DNA from: Methanomassiliicoccales archaeon LGM-DZ1
GTDB taxonomy: Archaea > Thermoplasmatota > Thermoplasmata > Methanomassiliicoccales > Methanomethylophilaceae
Reading direction: 5' to 3'
NCBI GenBank assembly: GCA_030168595.1
Contig: CP115556.1
Location: 1,240,001-1,304,000 of the forward strand
DNA: 64,000 nt
Shown here: positions 1 to 7,358 of the stretch, piece by piece
Layout: each line of letters starts with the position of its first letter
How positions within the stretch are numbered: position 1 is the first letter of the stretch
Translations under genes and position numbers: made by a program
The notes under the pieces: model-generated
What the model saw: the letters and a program-made list of their open reading frames with translations, nothing else
The model's database searches: none
Told to the model about the DNA's origin: nothing

Positions 1-1
1 G

Positions 2-256
2 CCGATCATCATGGGCATGCAGGACCCGGAGGCGGGCCCCCGCATAGCCGAGATCTTCGAGGACCCGTCCTCCGATTACGCCGAGGCCGCCGAGGCCATC
101 GCCCTGATCAAGAGCACAGATTCCATCAGCAGGTGCCGCGCCGTTGCCGAGAGCATCGCCGATGAGGCCAAGCGCCATCTCGACCCCCTGCCGGACTCCG
201 AGTACAAGACGGCTATGTGCCAGCTGGTCGATTTCTTCGTTTCCCGCGATAGGTGA
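2..256 (+). CDS. Polyprenyl (geranylgeranyl/farnesyl) diphosphate synthase, C-terminal end
   Basis: The frame is already open at the window edge and ends with TGA at 254-256, so only the last 84 residues are seen. The helical tail, with repeated AEAAEAI and LPDSEYKTAMCQLVDFFVSRDR-type residues, is the usual C-terminus of trans-prenyl diphosphate synthases, which condense isopentenyl diphosphate for archaeal lipid chains. The aspartate-rich motifs lie upstream and are not visible. The stop overlaps the GTG start of geranylgeranyl reductase by four bases, consistent with a lipid operon. The family call rests on the tail and the neighbour, so it is probable rather than certain. Confidence 0.65.
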   Translation, partial: PIIMGMQDPEAGPRIAEIFEDPSSDYAEAAEAIALIKSTDSISRCRAVAESIADEAKRHLDPLPDSEYKTAMCQLVDFFVSRDR

Positions 257-1347
257 TCTCCGTGGATTCCGTCGATGTTCTGGTGATCGGCTCCGGTCCT
301 GCCGGGGTCCAGGCCGCCCGCGCCGCCGCCGAGCAGGGGCTCACCGCCCTCGTCCTGGAGAGGCGCTCTGCCGTCGGAGTGCCGGTCCGCTGCGGCGAGA
401 TGATGCCCTCCGTCAGCGAGATCAAGGACATGTTTCCCGCCTACTCCGGCTCCGACGAGCTCTTCTCCGTCCCTGATGGCCTCGTGGTCAGGAAAGTGAA
501 CTCGATCAGGCTCGTCGACCCGAAGCAGAAGGTCAGGGAGTTCCCGTTCACCGGCTACACCACCGACAGGGACCGCTTCGACAGGTACCACATGGACATG
601 GCCGTTGAGGCCGGCGCCGAACTGAAGCTGGGCACTGCTTTCGAAGGCTACACAGGGCGCACGGCGCGGACCTCGGCGGGCGAGATCGGCTTCAAGGTGC
701 TGATCGGAGCGGACGGCCCCGGTTCTGCCGTGGCCAAGGCCGCCGGGCTTCCCGCGAATGCCAATCCTTACCCTGCGGTCTCTGCGCAGGCCAAAGGCGA
801 TTTCGGCGACGCCATCCAGATGTTCTTCGGGCGCATCGCGCCCGGGGCGTACGGCTGGATCATGCCCAAGAACGGCACGGCGAACGTCGGCGTCGGGTTC
901 TCGCCCGCATTCTCGCACGGGTCCCTGAAAGAGTACATGGACAGGTTCTGCGAGATGCACGGGCTCGAGCTGCTGACCCCGATGAAAGGAAAATATGTTC
1001 CTTCTGAGGGCCCGATATCGAAGACCGTCGCCGACGGCGTGCTCCTCGCAGGGGATGCGGCGGGCATGGTCATGCCGGTCAACGGCGGAGGCATCCCCGA
1101 GGCCATGATGACCGGGCGCATGGCCGGCCTGGCCGCCGCCCGCAATGTGAAGGAAGGGAAGGCCCTGGAGCTTTACGAGGAAGAATGGAGGTCGGTGCTC
1201 TGGAAGCCCCTCCACATCGCGGCCAACAACAAGAAACTCGCCGATACCTTCGCTTTCCGCAGCGACAGGAGCACTGCCCTCTGCATGAGCATACTCGGGA
1301 CCCGCAGGATGGGCAAGCTCATCCGCTGCAAGCATCTCCTGCCTTGA
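253..1347 (+). CDS. Geranylgeranyl reductase family flavoprotein (archaeal lipid saturation)
   Basis: A 364-residue FAD enzyme of the digeranylgeranylglycerophospholipid reductase family, which saturates the isoprenoid chains of membrane lipids. The dinucleotide-binding motif GSGPAG is at residues 13-18, followed by an acidic-basic LERR strand end. Near the middle is GADGPGSAVAKAAG, and near the C-terminus GDAAGMVMPVNGGGIPEAM, the second FAD motif of this family. The GTG at 253 is chosen because it overlaps the stop of the preceding prenyl synthase (GTGA); another GTG at 262 is possible. The protein is slightly shorter than the usual 390 or so residues. It meets the zinc-ribbon end of nob1 tail to tail. 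Confidence 0.9.
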   Translation: MISVDSVDVLVIGSGPAGVQAARAAAEQGLTALVLERRSAVGVPVRCGEMMPSVSEIKDMFPAYSGSDELFSVPDGLVVRKVNSIRLVDPKQKVREFPFTGYTTDRDRFDRYHMDMAVEAGAELKLGTAFEGYTGRTARTSAGEIGFKVLIGADGPGSAVAKAAGLPANANPYPAVSAQAKGDFGDAIQMFFGRIAPGAYGWIMPKNGTANVGVGFSPAFSHGSLKEYMDRFCEMHGLELLTPMKGKYVPSEGPISKTVADGVLLAGDAAGMVMPVNGGGIPEAMMTGRMAGLAAARNVKEGKALELYEEEWRSVLWKPLHIAANNKKLADTFAFRSDRSTALCMSILGTRRMGKLIRCKHLLP

Positions 1348-1806
1348 TCGCCTTTTGCGGTATGCGCGCATCTGGGACCCGCAGATGGGGCACTCGTCCA
1401 TCTTCTCCTTGTACCATTTGCCGCAGCCGATGCACCGGTAGTTCCATTTCTCCTTCCGGACGATGCCGGCCTGGCCGACGCCCCTGTAGGGGATGCCCAT
1501 GGCGCGGGCCGTATTCTGGATAGAATAGTCGTCCGACCATACCGTCCCGCCCACATCCGCTGCCAGTGCCAGCACGTCGATGTCCACGGGAGAGAGCCTG
1601 CCGATGTCCCCGGTCTTTGTTGCGGCCTCCCTGACGCGTCTGAGCGAATCCTCGCTGGGGTCCTGGACGCGGAGGAGTCCCTCCCAGAGGTCGGGCCTGT
1701 CGTCCCCGTACTTCCTCAGCTCCCTGATGACCCCCGGCGGGCAGCAGGACTCCCCTTCGGGGAGCTGGGACATGGAGAAGAGCGCAGAACTGTCGAGGAC
1801 CTGCAT
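1348..1806 (-). CDS. Nob1-like PIN-domain endonuclease with zinc ribbon (rRNA maturation); no stop codon at expected end
   Basis: The N-terminal part starts MQVLDSSALF, the first PIN-domain strand with catalytic Asp; further acidic positions are in the PVDIDVLALAAD and WSDDYSIQN stretches. A four-cysteine ribbon follows, CIGCGKWY and CPICGSQMRAY, as in archaeal Nob1, which trims the 3' end of 16S rRNA. The ATG at 1806 is preferred over an in-frame TTG at 1836 because the PIN fold begins there. About 153 residues is the normal length, but the frame has no stop after the ribbon and stays open antisense to geranylgeranyl reductase down to 76. The coordinates given are the supported part; a frame shift would terminate it at 1319. 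Confidence 0.75.
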
Positions 1807-1832
1807 GCCCTCATAATGAGCGGGGCACGTTA

Positions 1833-3161
1833 TCAATCTATCCCGCCGATGATGTGTGCCAGCATCCCCTTCTCGCGGAGCGCCTGGATCTCCGAGATTA
1901 CCGATGTGGTGCCCAGGATCACAACCGGATGTCCGTCGGCGGCGGCAGATGCGAGCGCCGCGGCCGACCCCGGGATGCGTTCGGATTCTATGCCGGCGGC
2001 CGCCAGTGCGGAGGTCTGCATATCGGTGAAACGGTAGTGCGGATTATCGGATGATGTCAGCACTATCCTCCGGCATACCGGCGCCATCTCCTGAGCCACG
2101 CCCAGGAAGTCCTTGTCGTCCGGTATGCCGATGACCGCCGTTGCCCCGGAGATGCCGAGCTCGCGGAGGACCGACCTGACCTCTGAGCAGCTGGCACGGT
2201 TGATGCAGTTGTCCATGATGACGGCCGGGTCCCGGGAGATCAGGTCCATGCGGCCCGGCCACGATACGGACGATAGGATGCTTTCGATCCTGTCCCTGTC
2301 GAAATGCCTGAGTATGTCGTGCGCGGCCGCCAGTGCCAGAGCGCAGTTCCTGGCCTGGAAGGCCCCCAGGAGCGGGACCCTGAAGCGGCCGAGGTCCTCG
2401 TCTCCTACGGTAACGGAGAACTCGGTGCCGGACTCCGACACCTCAGCATCCTCAGAGGAGAAATCCTCGCCCCAGATCCTGAGCTCCGCGCCCATCCTGT
2501 CAGCTCTTTCCGCCAGGATTCCGAGGACCTTCTCCGTCTGGGGCGCCGTCCAGGCCGTGCGTGTGTCCGCGGTTATCACATGGCACTTGTCCATGGCGAT
2601 CTCCTCTGCGTCGGCCCCGAGCTCGCGGGTGTGCTCGGCGAACACGGTGTTGATGACCGCGCGGGTGTGGATTGCGTTGTTGACATCGTCGTACTGAGCG
2701 CCTTTGCCGCATTCCAGGACGTTGAACTCCGTCCCGCGTTCGCGGAACCACATGAGCGCGGCCGCCGTCTGGATGCCCATGGGGCTGATGTAGCGGCCGC
2801 CGTCCAATCCGGCCTGGATCTCATCGAACGCCGGCCTCAGGGATTCGATGCAGCGTGCCAGATCGTCTCCGGGGATCTCGGCGCCGTCTGCCCTGATCCT
2901 CTCTGTGAAGCGGACCAGATGCGGGCTGGTCATCAGGCCGACGGACATCTCCGAGCGCAGCGCTTCGCTGATCATCACGGACACCGATCCCTTCCCCTTG
3001 CTGCCGGTCACGCAGAGGGCGGGGGTCCCGGAGAGGCTGCGTATGATACCTTCCGTGAGCTCGGGATGCCTCTTCGAGGAATCCCTCCCGCTGTACTTCA
3101 GGCCGGCCGCGGCCTCGGCGTACGATGAATAGATGTAATCCTCTGCTTCACGCGCGTCCAT
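1833..3161 (-). CDS. FolC-like Mur ligase (folylpolyglutamate synthase family)
   Basis: A 442-residue ATP-dependent amide ligase. The P-loop TGSKGKGS at residues 52-59 matches the GTNGKGS signature of FolC, and MTSPHLVRFTERIR corresponds to the family's SPHL motif. Family members add glutamate to folate or related pterins. It overlaps the RimK-like gene upstream by 14 bases, so the two are probably translated together and may build one glutamylated product. Folate, a methanopterin-type pterin or F420 are possible substrates; nothing in the sequence decides between them. The stop lies 26 bases before the ATG chosen for nob1. Confidence 0.8.
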   Translation of the reverse strand: MDAREAEDYIYSSYAEAAAGLKYSGRDSSKRHPELTEGIIRSLSGTPALCVTGSKGKGSVSVMISEALRSEMSVGLMTSPHLVRFTERIRADGAEIPGDDLARCIESLRPAFDEIQAGLDGGRYISPMGIQTAAALMWFRERGTEFNVLECGKGAQYDDVNNAIHTRAVINTVFAEHTRELGADAEEIAMDKCHVITADTRTAWTAPQTEKVLGILAERADRMGAELRIWGEDFSSEDAEVSESGTEFSVTVGDEDLGRFRVPLLGAFQARNCALALAAAHDILRHFDRDRIESILSSVSWPGRMDLISRDPAVIMDNCINRASCSEVRSVLRELGISGATAVIGIPDDKDFLGVAQEMAPVCRRIVLTSSDNPHYRFTDMQTSALAAAGIESERIPGSAAALASAAADGHPVVILGTTSVISEIQALREKGMLAHIIGGID

Positions 3162-4008
3162 GCCGCATATCCTCCGAAGCCATCAGCAGGCAGGCGCGGG
3201 CGATGTTGATGCCCGTGCACGATTCTATGCCTTTGATCCCCGGCATGACGTTGACCTCGCAGAAGACATGCCCATCCTTCCCGTCGAGGAGGTCGATGCC
3301 GGCTATGTCGAGGCCGGTGGAGCGCCAGACGTCCTCGGCTATGTCCTTCATCTCCGGGGTGACCGGCACCGCCGATACGGATGCTCCCTGCGCGTAATTT
3401 GCTCTGAAATCATACGGATTGGTCCTGCGCATGCAGGCGACGGCCTCTCCCCTCAGGGAGAACAGCCGGAGGTCGGTCCCGCGGCTTCCCGGGTAGTACT
3501 CCTCGAAGAGCCATTCCTTCTCGGGCCCGAACCTTCCGGAGAGCTTCATGAAATCGTCCTCGGACTCGATCAGGAATATCTCATCCCCGCGGGAACCTTC
3601 CAGGCCCTTGGCGACAAGCGGCAGTCCCAGCTTTTCTGCGGCGCGGCGGAAGCACTCCTCCCCGCTCCCGACCGTGTAGCGGGGGACCTCCATATTGGAC
3701 GTCTTCAGGTCGACCAGCTGGGCGGCCTTGCTGATGTACCTGTCGAACCTGTCGCGGCTGTTGTATATCCTTCCGGCCAGGGCGCACACCGTGTCGCGCA
3801 CGGCCCCGCGCCGGCGCCTCAGGAAGGCGATATCAGCGCGTCCGAGCTCCGTCCCTCCGGAGATGAGCGTCCCGTCCTCTACCCGGCAGTCGAGCGTGCC
3901 GACGATGCGCATGTCCATCCCCATCTTCCTGCCCTCTTCGGCCAGGCGCCTGCAGGCATATCCCCCGGACATATCGGAATAGCGCTCGATGATGTAGCCG
4001 ACCGTCAT
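3148..4008 (-). CDS. RimK-like ATP-grasp amino-acid ligase
   Basis: A 286-residue ATP-grasp protein resembling the RimK/MptN/CofF group, which attaches alpha-linked glutamate to a protein or cofactor. Visible marks are the substrate-lid region LPLVAKGLEGSRG, the WLFEEYYPG strand and the metal-binding FCEVNVMPG near the C-terminus. It is the first gene of a two-gene unit with the FolC-like ligase. An AT-rich TATA-like element at 4056-4067 lies about 50 bases upstream of the ATG. MptN- or CofF-type activity is a reasonable guess, but the substrate cannot be read from the sequence. Confidence 0.8.
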   Translation of the reverse strand: MTVGYIIERYSDMSGGYACRRLAEEGRKMGMDMRIVGTLDCRVEDGTLISGGTELGRADIAFLRRRRGAVRDTVCALAGRIYNSRDRFDRYISKAAQLVDLKTSNMEVPRYTVGSGEECFRRAAEKLGLPLVAKGLEGSRGDEIFLIESEDDFMKLSGRFGPEKEWLFEEYYPGSRGTDLRLFSLRGEAVACMRRTNPYDFRANYAQGASVSAVPVTPEMKDIAEDVWRSTGLDIAGIDLLDGKDGHVFCEVNVMPGIKGIESCTGINIARACLLMASEDMRHGRA

Positions 4009-4055
4009 GGACCCCGCCGCGTTCGTTTTTGACGGAAGCGCGATTCCCAGAGCGC

Positions 4056-4067
4056 ATTAATATAATT
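4056..4067 (-). promoter_or_regulatory. TATA-like element upstream of the RimK-FolC pair
   Basis: The minus strand reads AATTATATTAAT in a GC-rich context. It lies about 50 bases upstream of the RimK-like ATG, which predicts a leader of roughly 25 nt. Confidence 0.45.
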
Positions 4068-4138
4068 GCGCGCGCAGGGGGCGTTCCGTGCGCGGGTTAC
4101 TGCGCAGGATTGCCCGATATACGGGGACGTTCCGAAAG

Positions 4139-4147
4139 CCTTTAAGG
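4139..4147 (+). promoter_or_regulatory. TATA box of carS
   Basis: CCTTTAAGG lies 25-28 bases upstream of the ATG at 4169 and is preceded by a purine-rich CCGAAAG (possible BRE). The spacing predicts a leaderless transcript starting at or near the ATG. Confidence 0.5.
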
Positions 4148-4168
4148 GGAAATGGGGATGCGTTCCGC

Positions 4169-4750
4169 ATGGACGCCGTAGAGTTCCTGAAGATCATCTT
4201 CGTAGGCCTGTGGGTTTTCCTGCCGGCGATGCTCCCCAACTCGGCGGCGGTCGTCTTCGGCAAGCACGGCAAGACGAAGATGGACTTCGGGAAGACCTGG
4301 CGCGGGAAGCGCATCTTCGGCGACGGCAAATCCTGGGCCGGCTTCTTCGGCGGGGCCTTCTCCGGCATCGTCCTCGGCCTGATCCAGATCGGCATCGCCT
4401 CCATTTTCGATGATTCCGGGGATTACTGGGGGTTCGGGGACTTCTGGGGCAACGTCGGGGTGCTGGCGACCCTGTCCTTCGGGGCCGTCCTGGGCGATCT
4501 GTGCGGCGCCTTCATCAAGAGGCGCCTCGGGCTCGAGAGGGGAGCGAAGGCGCCCGGCCTCGACCAGTACGATTTCGTGGTCGGCGCGCTGTGCGTGACA
4601 GCTCTGTTCTTCCCGGGATGGGTATACGACACGTACATCGAAGGCTGGCACATCTGCGCCCTGCTCTTCCTGCTCCTGATAATGTTCGGTATCCACCGCA
4701 TGGTGAACATCATCGGGTACAGGATGGGACTGAAGAAAGAACCGTGGTGA
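4169..4750 (+). CDS. carS: CDP-archaeol synthase
   Basis: A 193-residue membrane protein that transfers CTP to unsaturated archaeol before polar head group attachment. It has hydrophobic segments near residues 5-25, 52-75, 85-115 and 145-185, and the family hallmark KTWRGKRIFGDGKSWAGFF-type loop with conserved D and K residues. Translation from the ATG at 4169 gives the normal family N-terminus; an in-frame GTG at 4088 would add 27 basic residues not typical of CarS. It follows the divergent RimK-like gene and precedes pyrE by 6 bases, so they may be cotranscribed. Confidence 0.9.
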   Translation: MDAVEFLKIIFVGLWVFLPAMLPNSAAVVFGKHGKTKMDFGKTWRGKRIFGDGKSWAGFFGGAFSGIVLGLIQIGIASIFDDSGDYWGFGDFWGNVGVLATLSFGAVLGDLCGAFIKRRLGLERGAKAPGLDQYDFVVGALCVTALFFPGWVYDTYIEGWHICALLFLLLIMFGIHRMVNIIGYRMGLKKEPW

Positions 4751-4756
4751 TCAATT

Positions 4757-5293
4757 ATGGCAGACATTAAGAAAGCGCTCGAGGAATGCGGAGCGCTGCA
4801 GTTCGGAGATTTCACCCTCGCATCGGGGGCCAAGAGCAACTACTACATCGACATCAAGAAGGCCAGCACCAAGCCGGCCGTCCTGGCCCTGATCGCCGAC
4901 GAGATGGCCGCCAGGATGAAGGAGCTGGGCATCGAGCCGGACGAGGTCGCAGGCGTCGTCCTGGGATCGATACCCCTGGCCACTGCGCTCTCTCTCAAGA
5001 CCGGCATCAACCTGCTGATGGTCCGCAAGGAGAGGAAGGACCACGGGACCGGGAAGCTCGTCGAGGGCGACCTAAAGGAAGGCGACCGCGTCCTCGTCAT
5101 CGAGGATGTCATCACCACCGCCGGCTCGTCCATGAAGGCCATCGCCGCCCTCCGCTCGGAGGGGGTGAAGGTCGACAAGGTCTTCTCCGTCATCGACCGC
5201 GAGGGCGGCGGCAGGGAGAACCTCGCCAGCATCGGAGTCACCCTTTACTCCCTCGTGAAGGGCTCCGAGCTCCTCAGGGACGCCGAGAGATGA
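4757..5293 (+). CDS. pyrE: Orotate phosphoribosyltransferase
   Basis: A 178-residue enzyme that converts orotate and PRPP to OMP in pyrimidine synthesis. The PRPP-binding motif VLVIEDVITTAGS sits near residues 112-124, preceded by the KERKDHGTGK flexible loop that closes over the active site. FGDFTLASGAKSNYYIDIKK at the N-terminus is typical of PyrE. Its stop overlaps the start of the uracil-DNA glycosylase gene (ATGA), so the two are coupled. Linking nucleotide synthesis and uracil repair is a plausible but unproven rationale. Confidence 0.93.
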   Translation: MADIKKALEECGALQFGDFTLASGAKSNYYIDIKKASTKPAVLALIADEMAARMKELGIEPDEVAGVVLGSIPLATALSLKTGINLLMVRKERKDHGTGKLVEGDLKEGDRVLVIEDVITTAGSSMKAIAALRSEGVKVDKVFSVIDREGGGRENLASIGVTLYSLVKGSELLRDAER

Positions 5294-5826
5294 TAATCCC
5301 TCCCGGGAAGGACTGCCAGAGGTGCGACCTCTGCAGGCACCGCACGAAGATCGTCGTGCCGTGCGGGGACCCGGCATCCCCCGTGGCGTTCGTCGGGGAA
5401 GGCCCCGGCGAGAACGAGGACCTGCAGGGCGTCCCCTTCGTCGGCCGTGCCGGCAAGATCCTCGACGGGATACTGGAGGAGATGGGGCTTCCCAGGGAGA
5501 AGGTCTTCATCACCAACACGGTCAAATGCAGGCCCCCGGAGAACCGCGAGCCTACGCCCGAGGAGATGCAGGCCTGCCGCCCGTACCTGGTGAGCGAGCT
5601 TCAGGGGAGGAAGGCCATCGTCGGCCTGGGGAAATCCTCGATAAGGGACCTGCTCGGGTACGAGGGGTCCATGAAGGACATCGTCAACACGCGCCAGTAC
5701 ATCGACGTCGGCGGGGAGAAGATACTGTTCATCCCCACCTACCACCCGATGGCATGCATATACCAGCCGGCGGCCCGCGAACAGCTCAGGCTCACCATAG
5801 CAATGGTCAGGGAGGAGTTCTTCTGA
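5290..5826 (+). CDS. Type IV (4Fe-4S) uracil-DNA glycosylase
   Basis: A 178-residue DNA repair enzyme that removes uracil from DNA. The motif GEGPGENEDLQGVPFVG is the GxxPGxxED active-site region, and HPMACIY near the C-terminus is the second motif. Cysteines in CQRCDLC (residues 9-15) and in KCRPPENREPTPEEMQAC fit the iron-sulfur ligands of family 4. The ATG overlaps the pyrE stop by four bases and gives the natural start MIIPPGKDC. Length is normal for the short archaeal type IV group. Confidence 0.88.
   Translation: MIIPPGKDCQRCDLCRHRTKIVVPCGDPASPVAFVGEGPGENEDLQGVPFVGRAGKILDGILEEMGLPREKVFITNTVKCRPPENREPTPEEMQACRPYLVSELQGRKAIVGLGKSSIRDLLGYEGSMKDIVNTRQYIDVGGEKILFIPTYHPMACIYQPAAREQLRLTIAMVREEFF
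5810..5816 (+). promoter_or_regulatory. Shine-Dalgarno GGGAGGA deciding a CTG start
   Basis: The GGGAGGA run ends 6 bases before CTG at 5823. No ATG, GTG or TTG exists between this site and the conserved DMDGT motif, so it supports CTG as the start of the downstream phosphatase. Confidence 0.5.
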
Positions 5827-6617
5827 TCGCCTTCGCCCTCGATATGGACGGCACCCTCTACCACGGGGAGCGCCCCATACCGGGAGCGGCGGAGTTCGTA
5901 TCGGAACTGAGGGCCAGAGGCATCCCGTTCCGTTTCCTCACCAACAATTCCTCGCATCCGCGCGCGTTCTACCGCGACCGCCTGGTCCGCATAGGGTTCA
6001 GGGCCGAGACCGAGGAGGTCCTCACCAGCACGCTCGCGACCGTGCGCTACATGAAGCGCGCTCACAATGGGGAGAATGCGTTCGTCATCGCCACTCCCGA
6101 GGTGAAAGAGGAGATAAGGGAAGCGGGGATCCAGACGGACTTCCACGGAACTCCTGACAACGTTCTTTTGACATTCGATACGACCATCGATTATCAGAAG
6201 ATCAACAGAGGGTATCATTATATCCTTGAGGGCGCCGGCCTCATCGCCACCCATCCCGACGATGTCTGCCCGACGGAGAGCTCGTACGACGTGGACATCG
6301 GGCCGTTCATCAGGCTCTTCGAGTCGCTCACCGGGAAGAAGGCCGAGGTGGTCGGGAAGCCCAACCGGCTGATGCTGGAGATGGCCGCCGACGAGATGGG
6401 CGTGTCCCCTTCGGACGTGGTCATGGTCGGCGACCGCCTCTCCACGGACATCCGCATGGGAGCGGATGCGGGCACCAGGACGGTGCTGGTCTTTTCGGGG
6501 GAGACCGATGCCGATATGATGGCGCGTTCTCCCGTGAAGCCCACTTTCGCGGTCGGTTCCGTGGCCGATATAGCATCCGAGCTCCTGGACACCGGCAGGC
6601 TGAGGCGATCTCCATGA
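5823..6617 (+). CDS. HAD-superfamily sugar phosphatase (NagD-like), probable CTG start
   Basis: About 264 residues with the HAD nucleophile motif FALDMDGTLY at the N-terminus, the T/S motif FLTNNSSH, a NagD-type cap, Lys in VVGKPNRLM, and the acidic motif VMVGDRLSTDIRMG. NagD-like enzymes dephosphorylate small phosphate esters; the substrate is unknown. The next ATG (5844) falls inside the catalytic motif and would remove the nucleophilic aspartate, so translation must begin upstream. CTG at 5823 overlaps the stop of the glycosylase gene (CTGA) and has a strong ribosome-binding site. The stop overlaps the signal peptidase ATG. Confidence 0.85.
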   Translation: MIAFALDMDGTLYHGERPIPGAAEFVSELRARGIPFRFLTNNSSHPRAFYRDRLVRIGFRAETEEVLTSTLATVRYMKRAHNGENAFVIATPEVKEEIREAGIQTDFHGTPDNVLLTFDTTIDYQKINRGYHYILEGAGLIATHPDDVCPTESSYDVDIGPFIRLFESLTGKKAEVVGKPNRLMLEMAADEMGVSPSDVVMVGDRLSTDIRMGADAGTRTVLVFSGETDADMMARSPVKPTFAVGSVADIASELLDTGRLRRSP

Positions 6618-7162
6618 AACTGCTAGACATCAAATGGATCAATTGGCTCATAATCATCGGGATAGTAGCTTCCCTCGTGGTAGCTTTCTGCGGGATCAAC
6701 GGCGGTTCCCCGAACCCGATCGGCCGCGAGATGAGGTACATAGTGTCGGGGTCCATGGAAGGGAACCCCCAGGACCAGTACGATATCCCCGAGATCCCCG
6801 TGTATTCCGTGGTCGTGATAAATACCGGCGAGGATTCCCTCGATGATTTCGAGGTCGGCGACATCGTGGCGTTCGAATATCTCGGGTCCACCGTGGTGCA
6901 CCGCGTGATAAGCATCCAGTACGACGATTCAGGGAACGCTGTGTCGCTGACGGCCCACGGAGATTCCCGTCCGTCGGGTGACACGCAGACCGTCACCTCG
7001 GGGATGATCGACGGCAAGGTCGTAGGGGTCTCGGAGACGCTGGGCGCGATAACCCATTTCGCCAAATCCTCGTCGGTCCTCATCCTGGTCCTCCTGGCGG
7101 TCCTCATCGTCGCCGCCTTCTCCGTGCGCGATATCCTGGCCATTCTCAGGGAAGGCAAGTGA
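6614..7162 (+). CDS. Signal peptidase I, archaeal Sec11-like
   Basis: A 182-residue membrane protease that removes signal peptides. One transmembrane segment is near residues 10-28 and another near 150-172. The catalytic serine is in YIVSGSMEG, and the bacterial general-base lysine is replaced by histidine in STVVHRVI, as in the archaeal/ER type (Ser-His-Asp). GDIVAFEYLG and the later GVVxGVSE-like region match conserved boxes. It overlaps the stop of the preceding phosphatase gene by four bases and ends the pyrE operon. Confidence 0.9.
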   Translation: MKLLDIKWINWLIIIGIVASLVVAFCGINGGSPNPIGREMRYIVSGSMEGNPQDQYDIPEIPVYSVVVINTGEDSLDDFEVGDIVAFEYLGSTVVHRVISIQYDDSGNAVSLTAHGDSRPSGDTQTVTSGMIDGKVVGVSETLGAITHFAKSSSVLILVLLAVLIVAAFSVRDILAILREGK

Positions 7163-7231
7163 GCCTTCCCGGCCCGGCAGCGGCGGTCCACGCATGACCC
7201 AGAGGGGACTTGTATCCGGCCAATCGCACCC

Positions 7232-7244
7232 TTTTTTAAATATA
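7232..7244 (+). promoter_or_regulatory. TATA box of the smc-scpA-scpB operon
   Basis: TTTTTTAAATATA in a GC-rich gap. Transcription would begin near 7265-7270, leaving an unusually long leader of about 90 nt before the smc ATG at 7359. The rest of the gap 7163-7358 shows nothing else I recognise. Confidence 0.5.
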
Positions 7245-7358
7245 GAGAGAACGTACGGTGGGACGAGGTTGGAGCGCCTGCGCCGCTGACGGACGGACGC
7301 CCTGCCGCATCAGGGATGCACTGCGGCTATGCCGTACGTTCCGAAAGGATGGTTCGGG

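Noticed and set aside
4088-4168. Extended start of carS at GTG 4088
   Set aside because: The 27 extra residues are basic and atypical, and a better-placed TATA box sits 25 bases before ATG 4169.
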